In this document: positions 46,988 to 58,737 of the stretch, in pieces | Numbering within the stretch: position 1 is the stretch's first letter | How the letters are laid out: every line of letters begins with the position of its first letter | Assembly (NCBI GenBank): GCA_007258455.2 | Contig: VDFB02252616.1 | Coordinates: 120,192,552-120,256,551 of the forward strand | Direction of reading: 5' to 3' | DNA length: 64,000 bases | Source of the DNA: Sequoia sempervirens | Lineage: Eukaryota; Streptophyta; Pinopsida; Cupressales; Cupressaceae | Position numbers and translations under genes: made by a program | The notes under the pieces: generated by a model | What the model was told of the DNA's origin: nothing | The model's input: the letters and a program-made list of their open reading frames with translations, nothing else | Database searches by the model: none

Positions 46988-47860
46988 TGTTAATGTTATA
47001 ACAGCATCGGTTGATCCTTCCAGCTCACTTTCTTTGAGAAAGTCTTAAATTGAATATAGTCGTTGGCTATTCAATTTACCTTTTATTATTTTGTGTCTTA
47101 TGCTTTGGCCGACATGTATAATTCGAAAATCATAAATGTTATTTACTATGCTAGGCCGACTTCATTAAAAGGATATGAGATCTTGAAAGAGGCCGACATT
47201 AAGACTTCGGTTCCTACATATGGACAGTCATTCACTCATTTCACCAATTGAAGAAAGAGCTCTGAACAAATCCGTCATTCTCAAGTGCGAAGATAGTAGA
47301 GAAGCTCGACTCAAGCAAATGCGAACACTTACTTCAAGTGCGAACAGTTCACTACATGCAAATAAGTCATCTCTATCGTTTGTGTCTAGGCACGAACTAT
47401 ATCAAAGATCAGTGCGAACTCTGAGATCCAAGTGCGCATACACCAGTGATCAGTGCGAACTCTGAGATTCATGTGCGCATTCACCAGTTCAATGATTTCA
47501 TTCAAGGACGATCTCTCAGTGATCTGATCTTGAAGTTACCAGATCGGTTCTATCAAGTGTTGTTAAAGTCTGAGAGTTTGAAGACCTACTGAGCAAAGCA
47601 AACATCATTAGATCTGTATTCTCAGGTGTGATCTAGAGCGTGCTATCTGTCATTCTTTATTGCTTGACATCTGTTATTGGTCTTGTGTTAGACCTTATTG
47701 TTTTTGTAAATCTACTACTGTTGCATCAAATATAAGAGAGATCTTTGTTGCTGGGTTTTTCTCCCTCAAGAGGAGGGTTTTCCCAGGGTATATAATGTGT
47801 TATCTTGCCTGATTTTTGATTTAATTTTCTGTACATTAATCTGATCACCTAAAATCAACA
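46988..47860 (+). mobile_element. Solo Copia-type LTR with target-site duplication
   Basis: 873 bp, TGTTAATG to ATCAACA, flanked by gttat at 46983-46987 and 47861-47865. The segment ataagagagatctttgttgctgggtttttctccctcaag...gagggttttcccagggtata closely parallels the U5 end of the Copia LTR at 34192-34254, so it is a relative of that family, plus orientation. No primer site follows, so it is solo. Confidence 0.85.
47407..47488 (+). repeat. 41-bp tandem duplication inside the solo LTR
   Basis: Two units starting gatcagtgcgaactctgaga at 47407 and 47448. The phrase aagtgcgaa also recurs upstream at about 47282 and 47337. Confidence 0.85.
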
Positions 47861-47968
47861 GTTATGAGCCCGTCTTTCAATCTTAAGGTGGTTGTAGTCC
47901 ATCTTATCATTGTAACAGATATTGTTGCAAGTCTAAAATACTGCCATATATTGTAACAAATATTATAG

Positions 47969-48104
47969 GAGGCTTCGAAGAAGATGGAACAGCAACTCCG
48001 AGGTGCCAAAAATTGCATAAGGTTCCATGACAATTTAGGTAAAAGCAAGAAGGCGTTAGGAGTGGACAGCCTTTTGAAAAGGGAAAAGCCGAAAGGCATT
48101 CAAG
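47969..48104 (+). pseudogene. Exon-like segment of an unrecognised gene
   Basis: Follows an AG (tattatag) and ends CAAG before gtgagt, a strong plant donor. It is open for 45 codons (EASKKMEQQLRGAKNCIRFH, later KALGVDSLLKREKPKGIQ). Charged, soluble composition; no family recognised. It may belong with the open tail at 48493-48672. Confidence 0.35.
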
Positions 48105-48492
48105 GTGAGTGCAAATTATCTTTTAGGAGATGAGATTGTCCCACAAGAACTTGCACCCCATGGAAGTGGTTTGAGGAGTTGAAAAAAGAGAGCAAGTTAT
48201 GCGAAGGAGAAGTCTTCCATGTGTGCTTCCTTTGCCATAGCAACAGCACATGCACACAGCAAAAACATCAAAGATAAAGCAGTTCAATATTTCAATTATT
48301 AGACAGATGTGCTCTATTACATGACTTTGGTTGATGATATTCTACACTTTTGACAAAATCCATGTGTTGGAATTTACATTTAAATTTAGATTGCATCAAA
48401 TGCTACAGACAATGCAAAGCATTCCTATGCAAGAATCTTCTGATATAACACATTACCAACAGGAGATGTAGGGTTGCAATAGGAGATGTAGG

Positions 48493-48672
48493 GTTGGAGG
48501 ACATTCATGAGGATGAGGAATCATTGCCAAAGCTAGATATTTCCAGGATAGTGGTCAAGCCTCAGCCAGAGCCTTCCATGCCAACCGAGGAGCCACCGGC
48601 GCCATGTACTCATAGAACTAGAGCATCTACCTCTTCCCTAGCTTTGACTAAATTAGGGAAGAGGAAGGTGTA
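48493..48672 (+). pseudogene. C-terminal open tail of an unrecognised gene, possibly hAT transposase
   Basis: Reads GLEDIHEDEESLPKLDISRI and ends in a basic GKRKV and a TAA at about 48670. An acidic stretch, a Pro-rich linker and a basic end resemble the tail of many plant hAT transposases, but nothing diagnostic is present. A stretch resembling a 3' untranslated region with ttgtaatcaatttgc follows. Confidence 0.25.
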
Positions 48673-49452
48673 AGATGTTGTATTTAGTATTTACTTCTAG
48701 TTTTACTATTTTCATTTTCAGCTATCTTTTGTAATTTGTATCAGACTATCAAGCTTTCAGCCATCAGGACTCCACATGAGAATGCGATTTTGTAATCAAT
48801 TTGCATTAAAGTCAATCAAATTTAATAGAAAACACTTTTGTACTCATTTATGGACTCATTGAATTCATCTTGTCACTGAATTTTGCAAAAAAAATGTGTT
48901 TCTAATGAAATTTAAGCAATTTTTTAAGTTCCCGAGTTTTTCACCAAGCTTTTGCCAAGTTTTTAGAAACTTGTCAATTTTGGGCTTGGCTAGTCTTTTG
49001 GCGAGTCAATTTTTCCAACTATGCTTTAGATAGTTGGCATCATCATGATCCCTAGGCCCACACATCTATAGAAAAGCCTAGTCTTGCTTTGGTTTGGGAG
49101 ACAATAAATTGCCAAATGTCCCCATTCATTGCATAATGAGCTGACCTTGGGAACCATATTGAATTTATGTACCACCTACTACACTGTTATTTTGACATCT
49201 TCTATTATTTCTTTGATTCTGATCATTGCCAAGACACACCCCCTCATTGTTTTGATTATTTTGCAGCTTTGGATGTGTAATCAATGGGGTCAATTGCTCC
49301 CCATGTGCAAAGAGTACTTGGGTACTCTTATTCTTTGGGTTGCATGAGCAGTCCTCAATGGAATGATATCACTTGGTAAATTTGACCAAATATCATCTTC
49401 ATAGAATTAGCTTTTGTTCAACCTTTGTCTTGTAGTCAACGCAACAAAGGTC
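48673..49452. other. Non-coding stretch
   Basis: AT-rich, only short frames, no recognised motif. Confidence 0.4.
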
Positions 49453-50510
49453 CTGTTGATGTGATTTTTGTGACCGCACCAATCAGCAGAACAAAGTAAT
49501 CCGAAGGCTACTCCATTCTCTCTTGATCAAAGTATTTTGTACGCTAAGATTGCAAGAAAGATCGTACATTCAACTCCAAGGTTCCGATAATGCAATGGAA
49601 TACCCTCAGTTGGTCCGTGTGATTTGTTGTTTTCACGAGGGGACTTACACAATTGTTCAGAATGTTTGCAACTAACAGTAGGTTAATAATTGGAAGGGGA
49701 TTTTCGTGAGACGAATGATTTGGCAATAAGGTAAGAACTTCCTAAAAACTAACCAGAAATGTACTGAATTTAAATGAGTGCAGGGTTTAAAGGATCTAAA
49801 TCCTATTCTAAGGCGGAATATGGGATCAATCTCAACAGACCTCAACCAAACTTTGCTTCGCCTCACGTTGGACAACTCACACAAAGTCGGTGCAATCTTC
49901 AAGGGAGCGGCAACGAATGTTCAAGTCACAATTCAACATAAAGACACCATCAAGACGATGCATGCCAAGACGTGAATCATAACCGAAGTTAAGCTTGTAA
50001 AGCTTTCCAGCTGACCACACAAGGCAAACTTGCCGTCAGCAAGCTGCAAGTGGTATGGATTAAAATGAAGTTGCCTTGATAAATACCACAATCCACGATT
50101 AACATCTACTTGCATGAAAATGAAAATTACTCTAATCTAAGCTACATGAAGTATAAGGGGTGAAGAAATCTTGCTAGCTGCTCATAACAAAGACGAATTC
50201 ACCATCAATGAAAGCTTCTTTTTATTATGATAGTTTTCACAACAATCTGTTACAAAGTTTTCAAGGGAAAACTTTCCTTCTCCTCCAAACTATGCTATGC
50301 TAACAAACTATGCTAAGCTATCAAAACTATCAGTCTCTATGCTCTAGTCTCTAATCTGATCTAATGTCTAATGATGTACAAGTGAGGGGGGATGCCCCTT
50401 TTATAGATAGCCCAGTCCAATGGACGGCTTAGATTACAATCAAATGGAGGGCTCAAATTAAGCCACATCAGCCCTAACCCTAAAAACTGCCAGAATAGGG
50501 AGTGGTACAA
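49453..50510 (-). repeat. LTR-like 3' part of the unknown minus-strand locus
   Basis: On the minus strand it contains a clean TATA box (ctatctataaaaggggcatc, about 50393-50412) and ends CATCAACA at 49453, the usual CA end of an LTR. The minus-strand start is uncertain; tgtaccactccc at about 50510 is a candidate. It lies directly downstream of the unknown ORF. I found no second copy to the right of the ORF, so it is called LTR-like only. Confidence 0.4.
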
Positions 50511-50567
50511 TAAATGAATCAAAAGATTCCCACTCACTCCCAAAATAGCAAAGGCAATTAATGCCCA

Positions 50568-53500
50568 CTATAAGTCTTCCAGAAGGTCATCATCTAGAAG
50601 GGCATTTCCGTTCTCCTTCTCCTTGGCTGCAAAATCAATGAACCTAGCCAGCACAGCTTCAACTTCCTGAATTGAGATCGGCGGAATGTGATCAAGTTGG
50701 AACTCTAACACCATAACTGCCTGCCCATGCCACGTACAAGACTTTCTCCAAGCAACTAATGCATCCTGAGTGTTCTGAATAATGCTTGAGAAAGTCGAAG
50801 TGTTCTCAAAGTCATTCTGGACAAAAGTCTTCACCTTTGGAAAGAAAGGTGGCAACCTACTCAAACTATCAACAGTCACCTCATCAGAATTCAGCCTCCC
50901 AACAAAGATAGCCTCTAAGGTGTTCAGGACTCCATCAATAATGTCTGTCATGGCCTTTCTAACTCTGGCTGAATCAGCCTGTGTTGCATCAAAGAATCCA
51001 CGGCCTGTGACTACTGAAGAGTACCAACCGGCAAAATCGTACCTAGCACCTTCCTGAATCGCGCCTCCATCAATCAACATTTGTAAGGGAGTATGCATCA
51101 AAGCCTCCAATCGTTGAATAACCTTGCTCTGATAGATATGAGCATCACCCCAGGCCTGATCAACTGCATCCATTTGTGCCATAATGCTGGAAGCTTGCTG
51201 GTAAGCATGAGCAAGATCTTCCATAAACTTTTTCGTCTCAACACGAACGTTGGCCACCCACTTATCTGCTTCTTGTGCCATCTTTCTCAAATCCTCCAGG
51301 CCACTAACTGATTCTCTAGACAACTCCACTAGAAGCTCAATTGTTGGATTCTCCTGTCCACAAGGACGAGATAAATGTTGCACATAGCCTATCAATTTCC
51401 TGTGCTCTTTCTTCATTTTCTTGTATTTTCCTTCAGTCTTGAGCAATCTGTCCTTGAGCACCTTATAGGAGTTATCACACTCCTCAATTATATGTGCTCC
51501 TGTGGGGTGCCCCAACTCCAAGGTGGTGATCATATAATTTTCTGGTATAGCCTCATTCTGATCACACTCAACCCTTGGCACAGCCACATGAAGGGTGCGA
51601 GAGCCATCCTCATCTGTTGAAATCTTCGAAAACTTCCTAGCTCTCTTCTTCGTCGGAGGTGCACTGATCCTACTCAAGAATTCTTCCATCTCTACTGTTG
51701 GATCAACCTCTTCATTGGGGCTCCTCCTCATCCTATCTCTGAGCCAATCTGGTACTATCTGCTGTATAACAAATGGCTGCTCATCCCTTGCTTCTTCTTC
51801 ACGAACTTCTTCTCTAACTTCATCCTGGCGAGGCTCATTGGCTTCTATGGGCTGAGTATCTCCTGAAACTTGGGCCTCCTGTCCTATAACCATATCATCT
51901 TCTAGAGCCGCCTCAAGCTCATGCTGGAAGTGTGTATCTGTAGCAGTTTCCTCATCTTCTTCCTGCTGATTATCTCTAGTGGGTGCATTAACACTCTGGC
52001 CAACAGATTCTCTTCAGGGTGGTTGCTTTGCTTCTTGTAACTCATGCTCCTTATTCAACATATTTCTCTAATCAACAAATAGTGAAACTTCTTGAATGCT
52101 TGGAGAACGTGTCTCCAATGGCGTAGGTGACTCTACCACAATTCTCAGAGGCTTTAGCTGAACTGGCTCTTTCCTTCGAGACTCTGGAGCTCGAGCAACC
52201 TGTTTCCTCTTGGTGGCAGTTGGCATCCTATGATCTCCCATCAAGTTGTAAGTCAAAGGAATTGACCTACTCTTCAACCTATTCACATGCCTTTCAACCC
52301 ATTCTCTGGTGAATGTTAAGATTGGTATGCAAAGTGTGTCCAAATCGGCAATCTCTGGCTCCAACCAATCTGGAAGTGGGAGTGGTGTATCCCTCACTGC
52401 CTCATAATCTGGATGAAGAACGTTCATGTCCCCATCCACCTAATCTGGTACTGGAATAATCTCACACTCCCTGATCATGCTCAAAGGTAGCCTTGAAAAC
52501 ATTCTCTTTCTAACTTCAGCCTCATCCCACGCACCAGTCCAGTAATCTTCAATATTTGCTTTGTGCCTGAACTCTTCTGACAGTATCCATCTGATATTGC
52601 TGTGGGGGTCATAATGCTGCCTACTGGTGTGATAAGAAAAGTGGAAAAACTGAAGCTCATTCTCAGCTTCTCTGGTTGCCTGTAGTGAAGGACACACCTC
52701 GTCTGAATTTCCCATGATAATTGGGAAGTCAAGTCCTCCCTTCTTCTTTCTCTTCTAAATCTTATCATAGGCAACGAGTTGCCTAGATATTTCTAACATC
52801 AAGATCCTATTTGTAGGGTATTTGGGCAATCTATACGGATATGAAGAAAAACCTTTCAGCCTAACATAAGTAAACTTCGAAAATTGGCTAAACCAACAAC
52901 CGTACCTTTCTATTAATTCTTGAGCTTCCTTCAAGATCCTGTGATGAGTCCTTTGTTGAAGTGATCTCGTTATGTGCATAGTGAAGGCATCATTGACTCT
53001 CTTGTAATGAGATGTGCTTGTCAAGTGCAGCTGCGAACAAGCCTCATGAATCTTGAACTGATGAGAGCCACATTCAATTGGCTCCTTGTATGATATTCCC
53101 CTGTACTTTGTCATACGAGCCAACATGTAGACGATATATGAGCCCATGTAAAATGTTTTTGTCCTCCTCAAGCTCCGGAGCTACTCGTGCAAATTATCAC
53201 TAATCATCATCGCCCAATTAATATGCTCCTTCCCTTCCAGTATGAGGTTGATGTAGTAGAACATCCATGGCTCGAAGATGAATGCTTGAGGACAGCCTCC
53301 AACTCTGCTGAGCATCATAATCAAATCACAGTATTCCTGCTTCAGATCATCTGAAATTATTTGCTTTGGCAACTTCATGGAGAGGACTTGGGCTTGTTCA
53401 TCCAGTGAGCGTTAATCATATCAGCACATCTTTCAAATGTTGAAGCATACATCCGCTCAGCACGTTCTCTCGTCTTGTAAATCATCTTCTCATGTGATGG

Positions 53501-53905
53501 GATTCCAAATGCTTCGCCAATAGCTGCAGGCGTGAGGTTGGCAAACAATCTGCCATCAAGTGAGACAATAGACCTGTGCTCAGGGTTGTAGCAGTTAGCA
53601 CACTCCATAATCAGCTCCGGACCCTGAATTGCTGGTGGAAAACCAGCAGCTGTATACAGTCCACTCCTGACAATATTGTGCAAAGTGATTGAAGGACGAT
53701 GGCTTCCAACTCCCATCATTCGACTTCTGAAAGCCTCCATGTTAAAAGAACCCAAGTTTGTATCAGCCAACTTGCCTAGCTTCGAAGAGAATTTTGACTC
53801 TGGCAGGAATGACTTGCTCAGCTTCTTAATCACCGTCTTTCTGGATGTATTTGCCTCACTGGATTCAGCATTGTTTTCTCTGCCAGTTGCTCTTACTTCA
53901 GCCAT
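50568..53905 (-). pseudogene. Long unrecognised ORF (about 1,100 codons) with in-frame stops
   Basis: The N-terminal part starts at ATG 53905 (MAEVRATGRENNAESSEANT) and runs to 53375. It includes FANLTPAAIGEAFGIPSHEK, a pattern like the start of plant transposon-associated 'mobile' domains. One frame change at about 53378 leads into a single frame that continues to 50568, broken by stops at about 53181, 52755, 52440, 52068 and 52016. The last 441 codons (51893-50568) are uninterrupted: an acidic start, a nuclear-localisation-like basic patch (PPTKKRARKFSK), coiled-coil-like helices and an acidic end (LLDDDLLEDL). No protease, RT or integrase motif is present. It may be an accessory gene of a large retroelement or a domesticated gene now decaying. 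Confidence 0.5.
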
Positions 53906-54728
53906 TCTGCAAAAACAACAAATAGTCATTAGCAATTTAACTTAGAAAAATAAAATCTCATTGGGGCTGCCAGCCGACTTTTGAAAATGAGAAGCTGCGA
54001 CACTGTATTTCATCTTCAAACCTCAACACTTCCTACAGCAACTTCAGACTTTCAACACTTAGAAAATTTTCCAAGCTAGCTTTAGCAACTTCAGCACTTA
54101 GAGAAAATCAGCCAACTTCACTTCAGCCACTTCTCAGCACTTAGACTTCTTCAAATTCGCACTCTTCAAAGTTCAGCCTCAACAATCCTCTTTTACTTCA
54201 AGTCGAACTTCTTCACCAACTTTTAGCTTGCACTGCAATCCTCACTTCAGAGCTCAAGTTGTACTTGCTAGCTGATGGAGAAAAATGAATAAACTTCATA
54301 GTTCATATAGCTAAGTCGAATTCTAGAAGGAGCCAATTTTAGCCAGTTCATTAAATTTCCACTACTTCACTGCAGGAATTCGAATTTCCCTCCTCTAGCA
54401 GCTGCAACACTTGTCATCCAGCATCTAGAATAGTTTGACCTTCTAGAATTTCAAGAAGATTCACTTCACTAGTCAAGGCATACTTAGCATTTTTAAATCA
54501 TTTTTTGAAAGTGTTAACTTCAACTGCATCTTTAAGAAATTCACTTCACCAGTTGAAGTGTTGACAACTTGATTTTATTCATCTTTGGCTCAAGAAAATT
54601 ATTTTCACGAAGAATTTGATCAAATTCACCTAGGCAATCAACTTCAAATTCATCAACCAAGGCATTTTATTTCAACATCATCTTTTATTCTTCCTGCCTT
54701 AGGAAAAAAAATTCAAATTTTTACTTAG

Positions 54729-54900
54729 GAAATTTCATTATTCAAGTGCTTATCAAAATCTTCATCCCGAAATCCTTGGCGAGCTGTGGAAGATTTTAGA
54801 ATCAATTCTTCTTCGAAATTTCATTATTCAAGTGCTTATCAAAATCTTCATCCCGAAATCCTTGGCGAGCTGTGGAAGATTTTAGAATCAATTCTTCTTC
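54729..54900. repeat. Perfect 86-bp tandem duplication
   Basis: Units 54729-54814 and 54815-54900 both start gaaatttcattattcaagtg and I see no difference between them, so the duplication is recent or an assembly artefact. Confidence 0.93.
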
Positions 54901-55318
54901 GAAGATGTCCAATACCCAGAAGAAAATTCCCTTCCGAAAATGTCGAATTCATGTTCTACAAACGAAGGGGTACATTTAATTTTTGAATTTTAACCTTAGA
55001 AAAATATTTTTCAATCAAATTTATTCTTCATTCCTCATCTCTAGGCGTATTTTCTTGCTTGGCCTTGAAATTTTTTTATCATCCTCATGAAGCTGGAGCC
55101 TTCTGACATATCTTTGCCAATTTTATTCATGTCTTAACAAATTTCACCACCTTCTCCAACTTGGGCATATTTTCCTCTAGAGGTGGAATTTTGGGGGCTG
55201 AGTAGGATTTATCAATATTTGAAATTTCTCCATCCTTCAGCCAATCTTATCTTGGGCGCATTTGACAGGGTGAGCAAGAACTTCTTCAGACTTAGAAAAT
55301 TTCTCAGCTTGCTCGCCC

Positions 55319-55640
55319 CTGATTTACTATATTTAGTAAGCCCTCTGATTTTCACCCTTCTGAAGCTTGGATTGACCTGAAATTTTAAGCACAGGATCCT
55401 CATGACCTAATCAAGTTGTTCACACTGCCGTCTCAAGCTGACTTACTATTTATGGCATGTTTCTGAAGGTGATTTACTATTTATAGTAACTACTCAGTTT
55501 CACGACTTCCCCAACTCTGTTTGACTTGAAATTTGAATGACGTGACCCTCATGGGATGACTTGCCTGTTCACACTGGCGCCTGCTACTGACTTACTATTT
55601 ATAGCATGTTTCAGAAGTGACTTACTATAAATAGTAAGTG
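55319..55640. repeat. About 150-bp tandem array carrying TTACTA-TAGTAA palindromes
   Basis: Units begin with tgatttactatatttagtaa (about 55319), tgatttactatttatagtaa (about 55469) and tgacttactataaatagtaa (about 55617). The sequence between them also repeats (gacctgaaatttt against gacttgaaatttg; ttcacactg-cg-ct; acttactattta). A related palindrome ctactaaaaatagtaag lies at 55867 and again at about 56399. Confidence 0.8.
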
Positions 55641-55897
55641 CTCGGATTGCCTTCAAATTTTACCAGTGGATAGCTCGAAAGATACTGATCGCAGTGGGAT
55701 ACACCGGTTTTCGAAAATTCTGGCATTTGACCCCTCATTTTGGGTCCCGGAGCTGGAAACCCAAATTTGACTTGCATGTCAATCAAATGACCTTCGTTTG
55801 ACTCCGTGTTTGTTGCACTTTGCTCTGTTCGTGATATTGATGTGCTGGGTAGCTGCCGGAATGGTCCTACTAAAAATAGTAAGTCTCTGAAAAGTGA

Positions 55898-56290
55898 TCA
55901 TCTTGCCTTGCATGTCACATCACTGCGTAGGTCTTGAGAAACCCATAAAGAATAACCTGACATACACTGAAAAGTCCTGCATGCAAACCCTAAAAATAGC
56001 CTCTGAAGATGGCTCCTAAAAAAGTCTTGATCTTGGTTTGCATGTTACACCATTGCGAAGTTTTCGAGAAACCCACCAGGAATGTCTAGACATGCGAAGA
56101 AAATTCCAACATGCAAACCCTAAAAATAGCCTCCAAAGGCTAAGTGTTGAAAGTTATCATCTCACTTTGCATGTTATATCATCGCGTAGGTCTCAGAAAA
56201 CCCAGAAAGATTCTCCAAACATGCACTGAAAAACTTCACATATAAACCCTAAAATCAGCTCCTGAAGGCGAACTTGCTAAAAATTGAAAG
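55898..56290. repeat. About 128-bp degenerate tandem array, three units
   Basis: Units start near 55898, 56028 and 56155, each with a gcatgt-a-atca/c-gcg phrase, then gagaaaccca, then a catgcaaaccctaaaaatagc-like end. Confidence 0.75.
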
Positions 56291-57010
56291 TTGTCCATTT
56301 CAGCTCAAAACTTGCAGCCAAATAGCTTGACATGCTCTGGATGCAGTGTAACGATCAGAATTTCAAAAGTGCTGAGAAAACGCCCCAAATTAGGTACGTA
56401 CTAAAAATAGTAAGTTGTCAGAATTCACTGAAATTTTGTTGGGGACTTTCTAGAAGCATGCTAACTGTATTGCCAACCTCAAATTTCAATTTATTCACTC
56501 CATTTGACTTTAAACTAGCCGAAAGGAAGCAAACCCTAAAAATCAAACTTGGCCAAAATTTCACGTTTAAGTTCAAAGGCGGGCACATCCCTGGAAAGGC
56601 AGAGAAGAGACAGAAAGAGAGAGAGGCAAAACCAAAGCCAAAAGACCAGAATGGAGCAAAAATTAGGGGGTCCCCATTTTGGATGGGGCGATGTGTGGAA
56701 AGGTCACAACAAGTCCTTGCCCTCTTTGTTAGTATCTTCTTTGAGCTCTTTCATCATATGAAGTATACCTCTTCTTAGAGCTTGCACTAACCCGAGCATT
56801 ATCATCTCTAGATTCAAAATCATCATCTTCACTCTTTCTCAAGTGTGAGGATACTGCATCAATATGTAATTCTTCAATTTTCCATAAAGTGTGTGCTGAT
56901 TTTTAACTTATGTGAGATTTAAAACTTCTATTTTCTGTTATGAATAATTACTATGTTTGTAATAAAAAAGCATATCAATTAGATGTTTCCTTAAGTGCAT
57001 GATATAGTGA

Positions 57011-57185
57011 GTAGATTGCATAAGGGATGTATGATGTAGATGGCATCCATAGAGCTGACTCTGATTCATCCATATATCTACTGGTTATGCCATCTACATC
57101 ATATATCTGTGGGAATATTGAATTTCATAGAGCTGTAGATTGCATGCACACAATTGCATAAAGGATATATGATGTAGATGGCACC
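57011..57185. repeat. Inverted and direct repeats of a TGATGTAGATGGCA core
   Basis: The core occurs forward at about 57030, inverted at about 57085-57105 and forward again at about 57168. The first two can form a stem of about 17 bp with a 50-base loop. The phrase agattgcat precedes both forward copies. Confidence 0.7.
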
Positions 57186-57499
57186 CTTTTGTTTCAATAG
57201 AATATAATTTTGGATTAGCACATGGCGAATGCTAAATCAGCAGAAGTGACTCGTTCATTGGAATATGCAAATCAATTTGGGATCAATGTCTGTAGGAAAA
57301 TAATTAATGCATCATAGGCTTTATTAATAAATGTTATGATAGGCATTACTTATTGGATGTGTAATTAAGTAATTTAATTTATATCTCATGATGCATCCAG
57401 AGTTATCTATTCAAGGAGTTAATGTCTATATTATGCATCCTAGTGATAGACCACAGAGTATGGTCTGACATGTTGATCCTATCATACCCTCTACAGAGT

Positions 57500-58737
57500 T
57501 CTAGAAATAATTTCCTTTAGACTTTAGAAATATCCCAACTAGGATATATGCAATTTTTCTGATTTTTGAAACACAAACTTCTGCCCTAATTTCTGCACTT
57601 TAAAATTTGTGCTAAAAACCCTAACTGCTGATGTATATTTTTTATTTCAAACATGCATTAACAACAACATATATTCTTCCCAATTGCATCAAATAACATA
57701 GCAGATTAAGCTAACCATAAACATGAATGTAACCAGCGAAATTAAACACCAAAATGTCCATCAAATAATGCCAAAATCTGATTATCAATTTGTTCAGTTC
57801 TGCTGCTACAAGTCAGACCTAATATGAATGCAGGTTCACCACAAAAACGGACTCCAAACATGCCCAGCAATGTACAGTAATTTGCTGATATAAAGAAACC
57901 CCACTTACAACTCAAAACATGAAATGAAATGATGATCTACCCTAACCCTAGCTGTGCGAACTGCTCCAGCTCACACAAATGCAAAGATGAACACAAATAT
58001 ATAATAGAAATGTCTTCAAAACCCTACCACAAGGGTGTGCTGGCCTGCTGGTCTGAATGTAGGGTTTGCAACCCTTGAAAACTTGTCAAAACCTTCAAAA
58101 CTTGCCACTTTCGCCCCTCCAAAACAAGGCGCTCCACCCTAGGATGAAACCCTAGGTCAAAACAACACCAAAACTGCCTTCCTCAAGTCGTCTAGGCTGA
58201 TATGCAAATCTGAGCATGAAAAACTAACATAAAACTCCATTGAAGTGCCAATGAACCTCCGTCATGAAGTCCTCCATTGAAGAGCTAGGTTTTCATCCAA
58301 CTCCTCTACTATTCACAAGGGTTTTCGTCCTTGGAATGGCTGCAATAATTGCTGATCAGAAAAGCAGAATAATTCACCATGATATCAAAACCTCCAAATG
58401 AACCTCGTATATATATCAATCACTCATTATTTCTCCAAATAGGTCGGCCTAATTTGGGCACCACTTTTCACCTTTAAATTTTTGCTTTTATTCTTAATTC
58501 CCTCAATTGGGCGCCAAACCCCAATTCAATTTTATATTATTTTTAATTATTATTTTCACCTTATAGCTCCCCAAAAGGGGTTGCCTAGTCCCAATAAAAT
58601 TTATAAAAATACTTAGGCGCCAATAATCAAATCTAAATGTTATTTTACCTCCTTTCATAGGGCACCAAAAATCAAAATGATAAAATATTATTTTTCCTCT
58701 TAATTTTTTTTTCTTGCTCGCCCAAAAGGGACATTAC
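57500..58737 (-). repeat. LTR-like sequence, minus strand
   Basis: Read on the minus strand it starts TGTAATGTCCCTTTTGGGCG at 58737, the same start as LTRs at 13882, 24232 and 63563, and has a TATA-like gatatatatacgagg at about 58405-58420. The inner end is not placed. No coding sequence. Confidence 0.4.

Larger units (their letters stand above)
53906..56780 (-). other. Long non-coding leader upstream of the unknown ORF
   Basis: 2.9 kb without a recognisable gene, upstream of the ORF on its own strand. It contains a perfect 86-bp duplication, a roughly 150-bp array with palindromes and a roughly 128-bp array (listed separately). The first kilobase is rich in cttca repeats on the plus strand. 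The block ends with agggggtccccattttggat at about 56667, an LTR-like phrase I could not match elsewhere. Confidence 0.4.

Noticed and set aside
50782..51855. Plus-strand frames opposite the long unknown ORF
   Set aside because: The minus-strand frame is far longer and continuous; these are antisense shadows.
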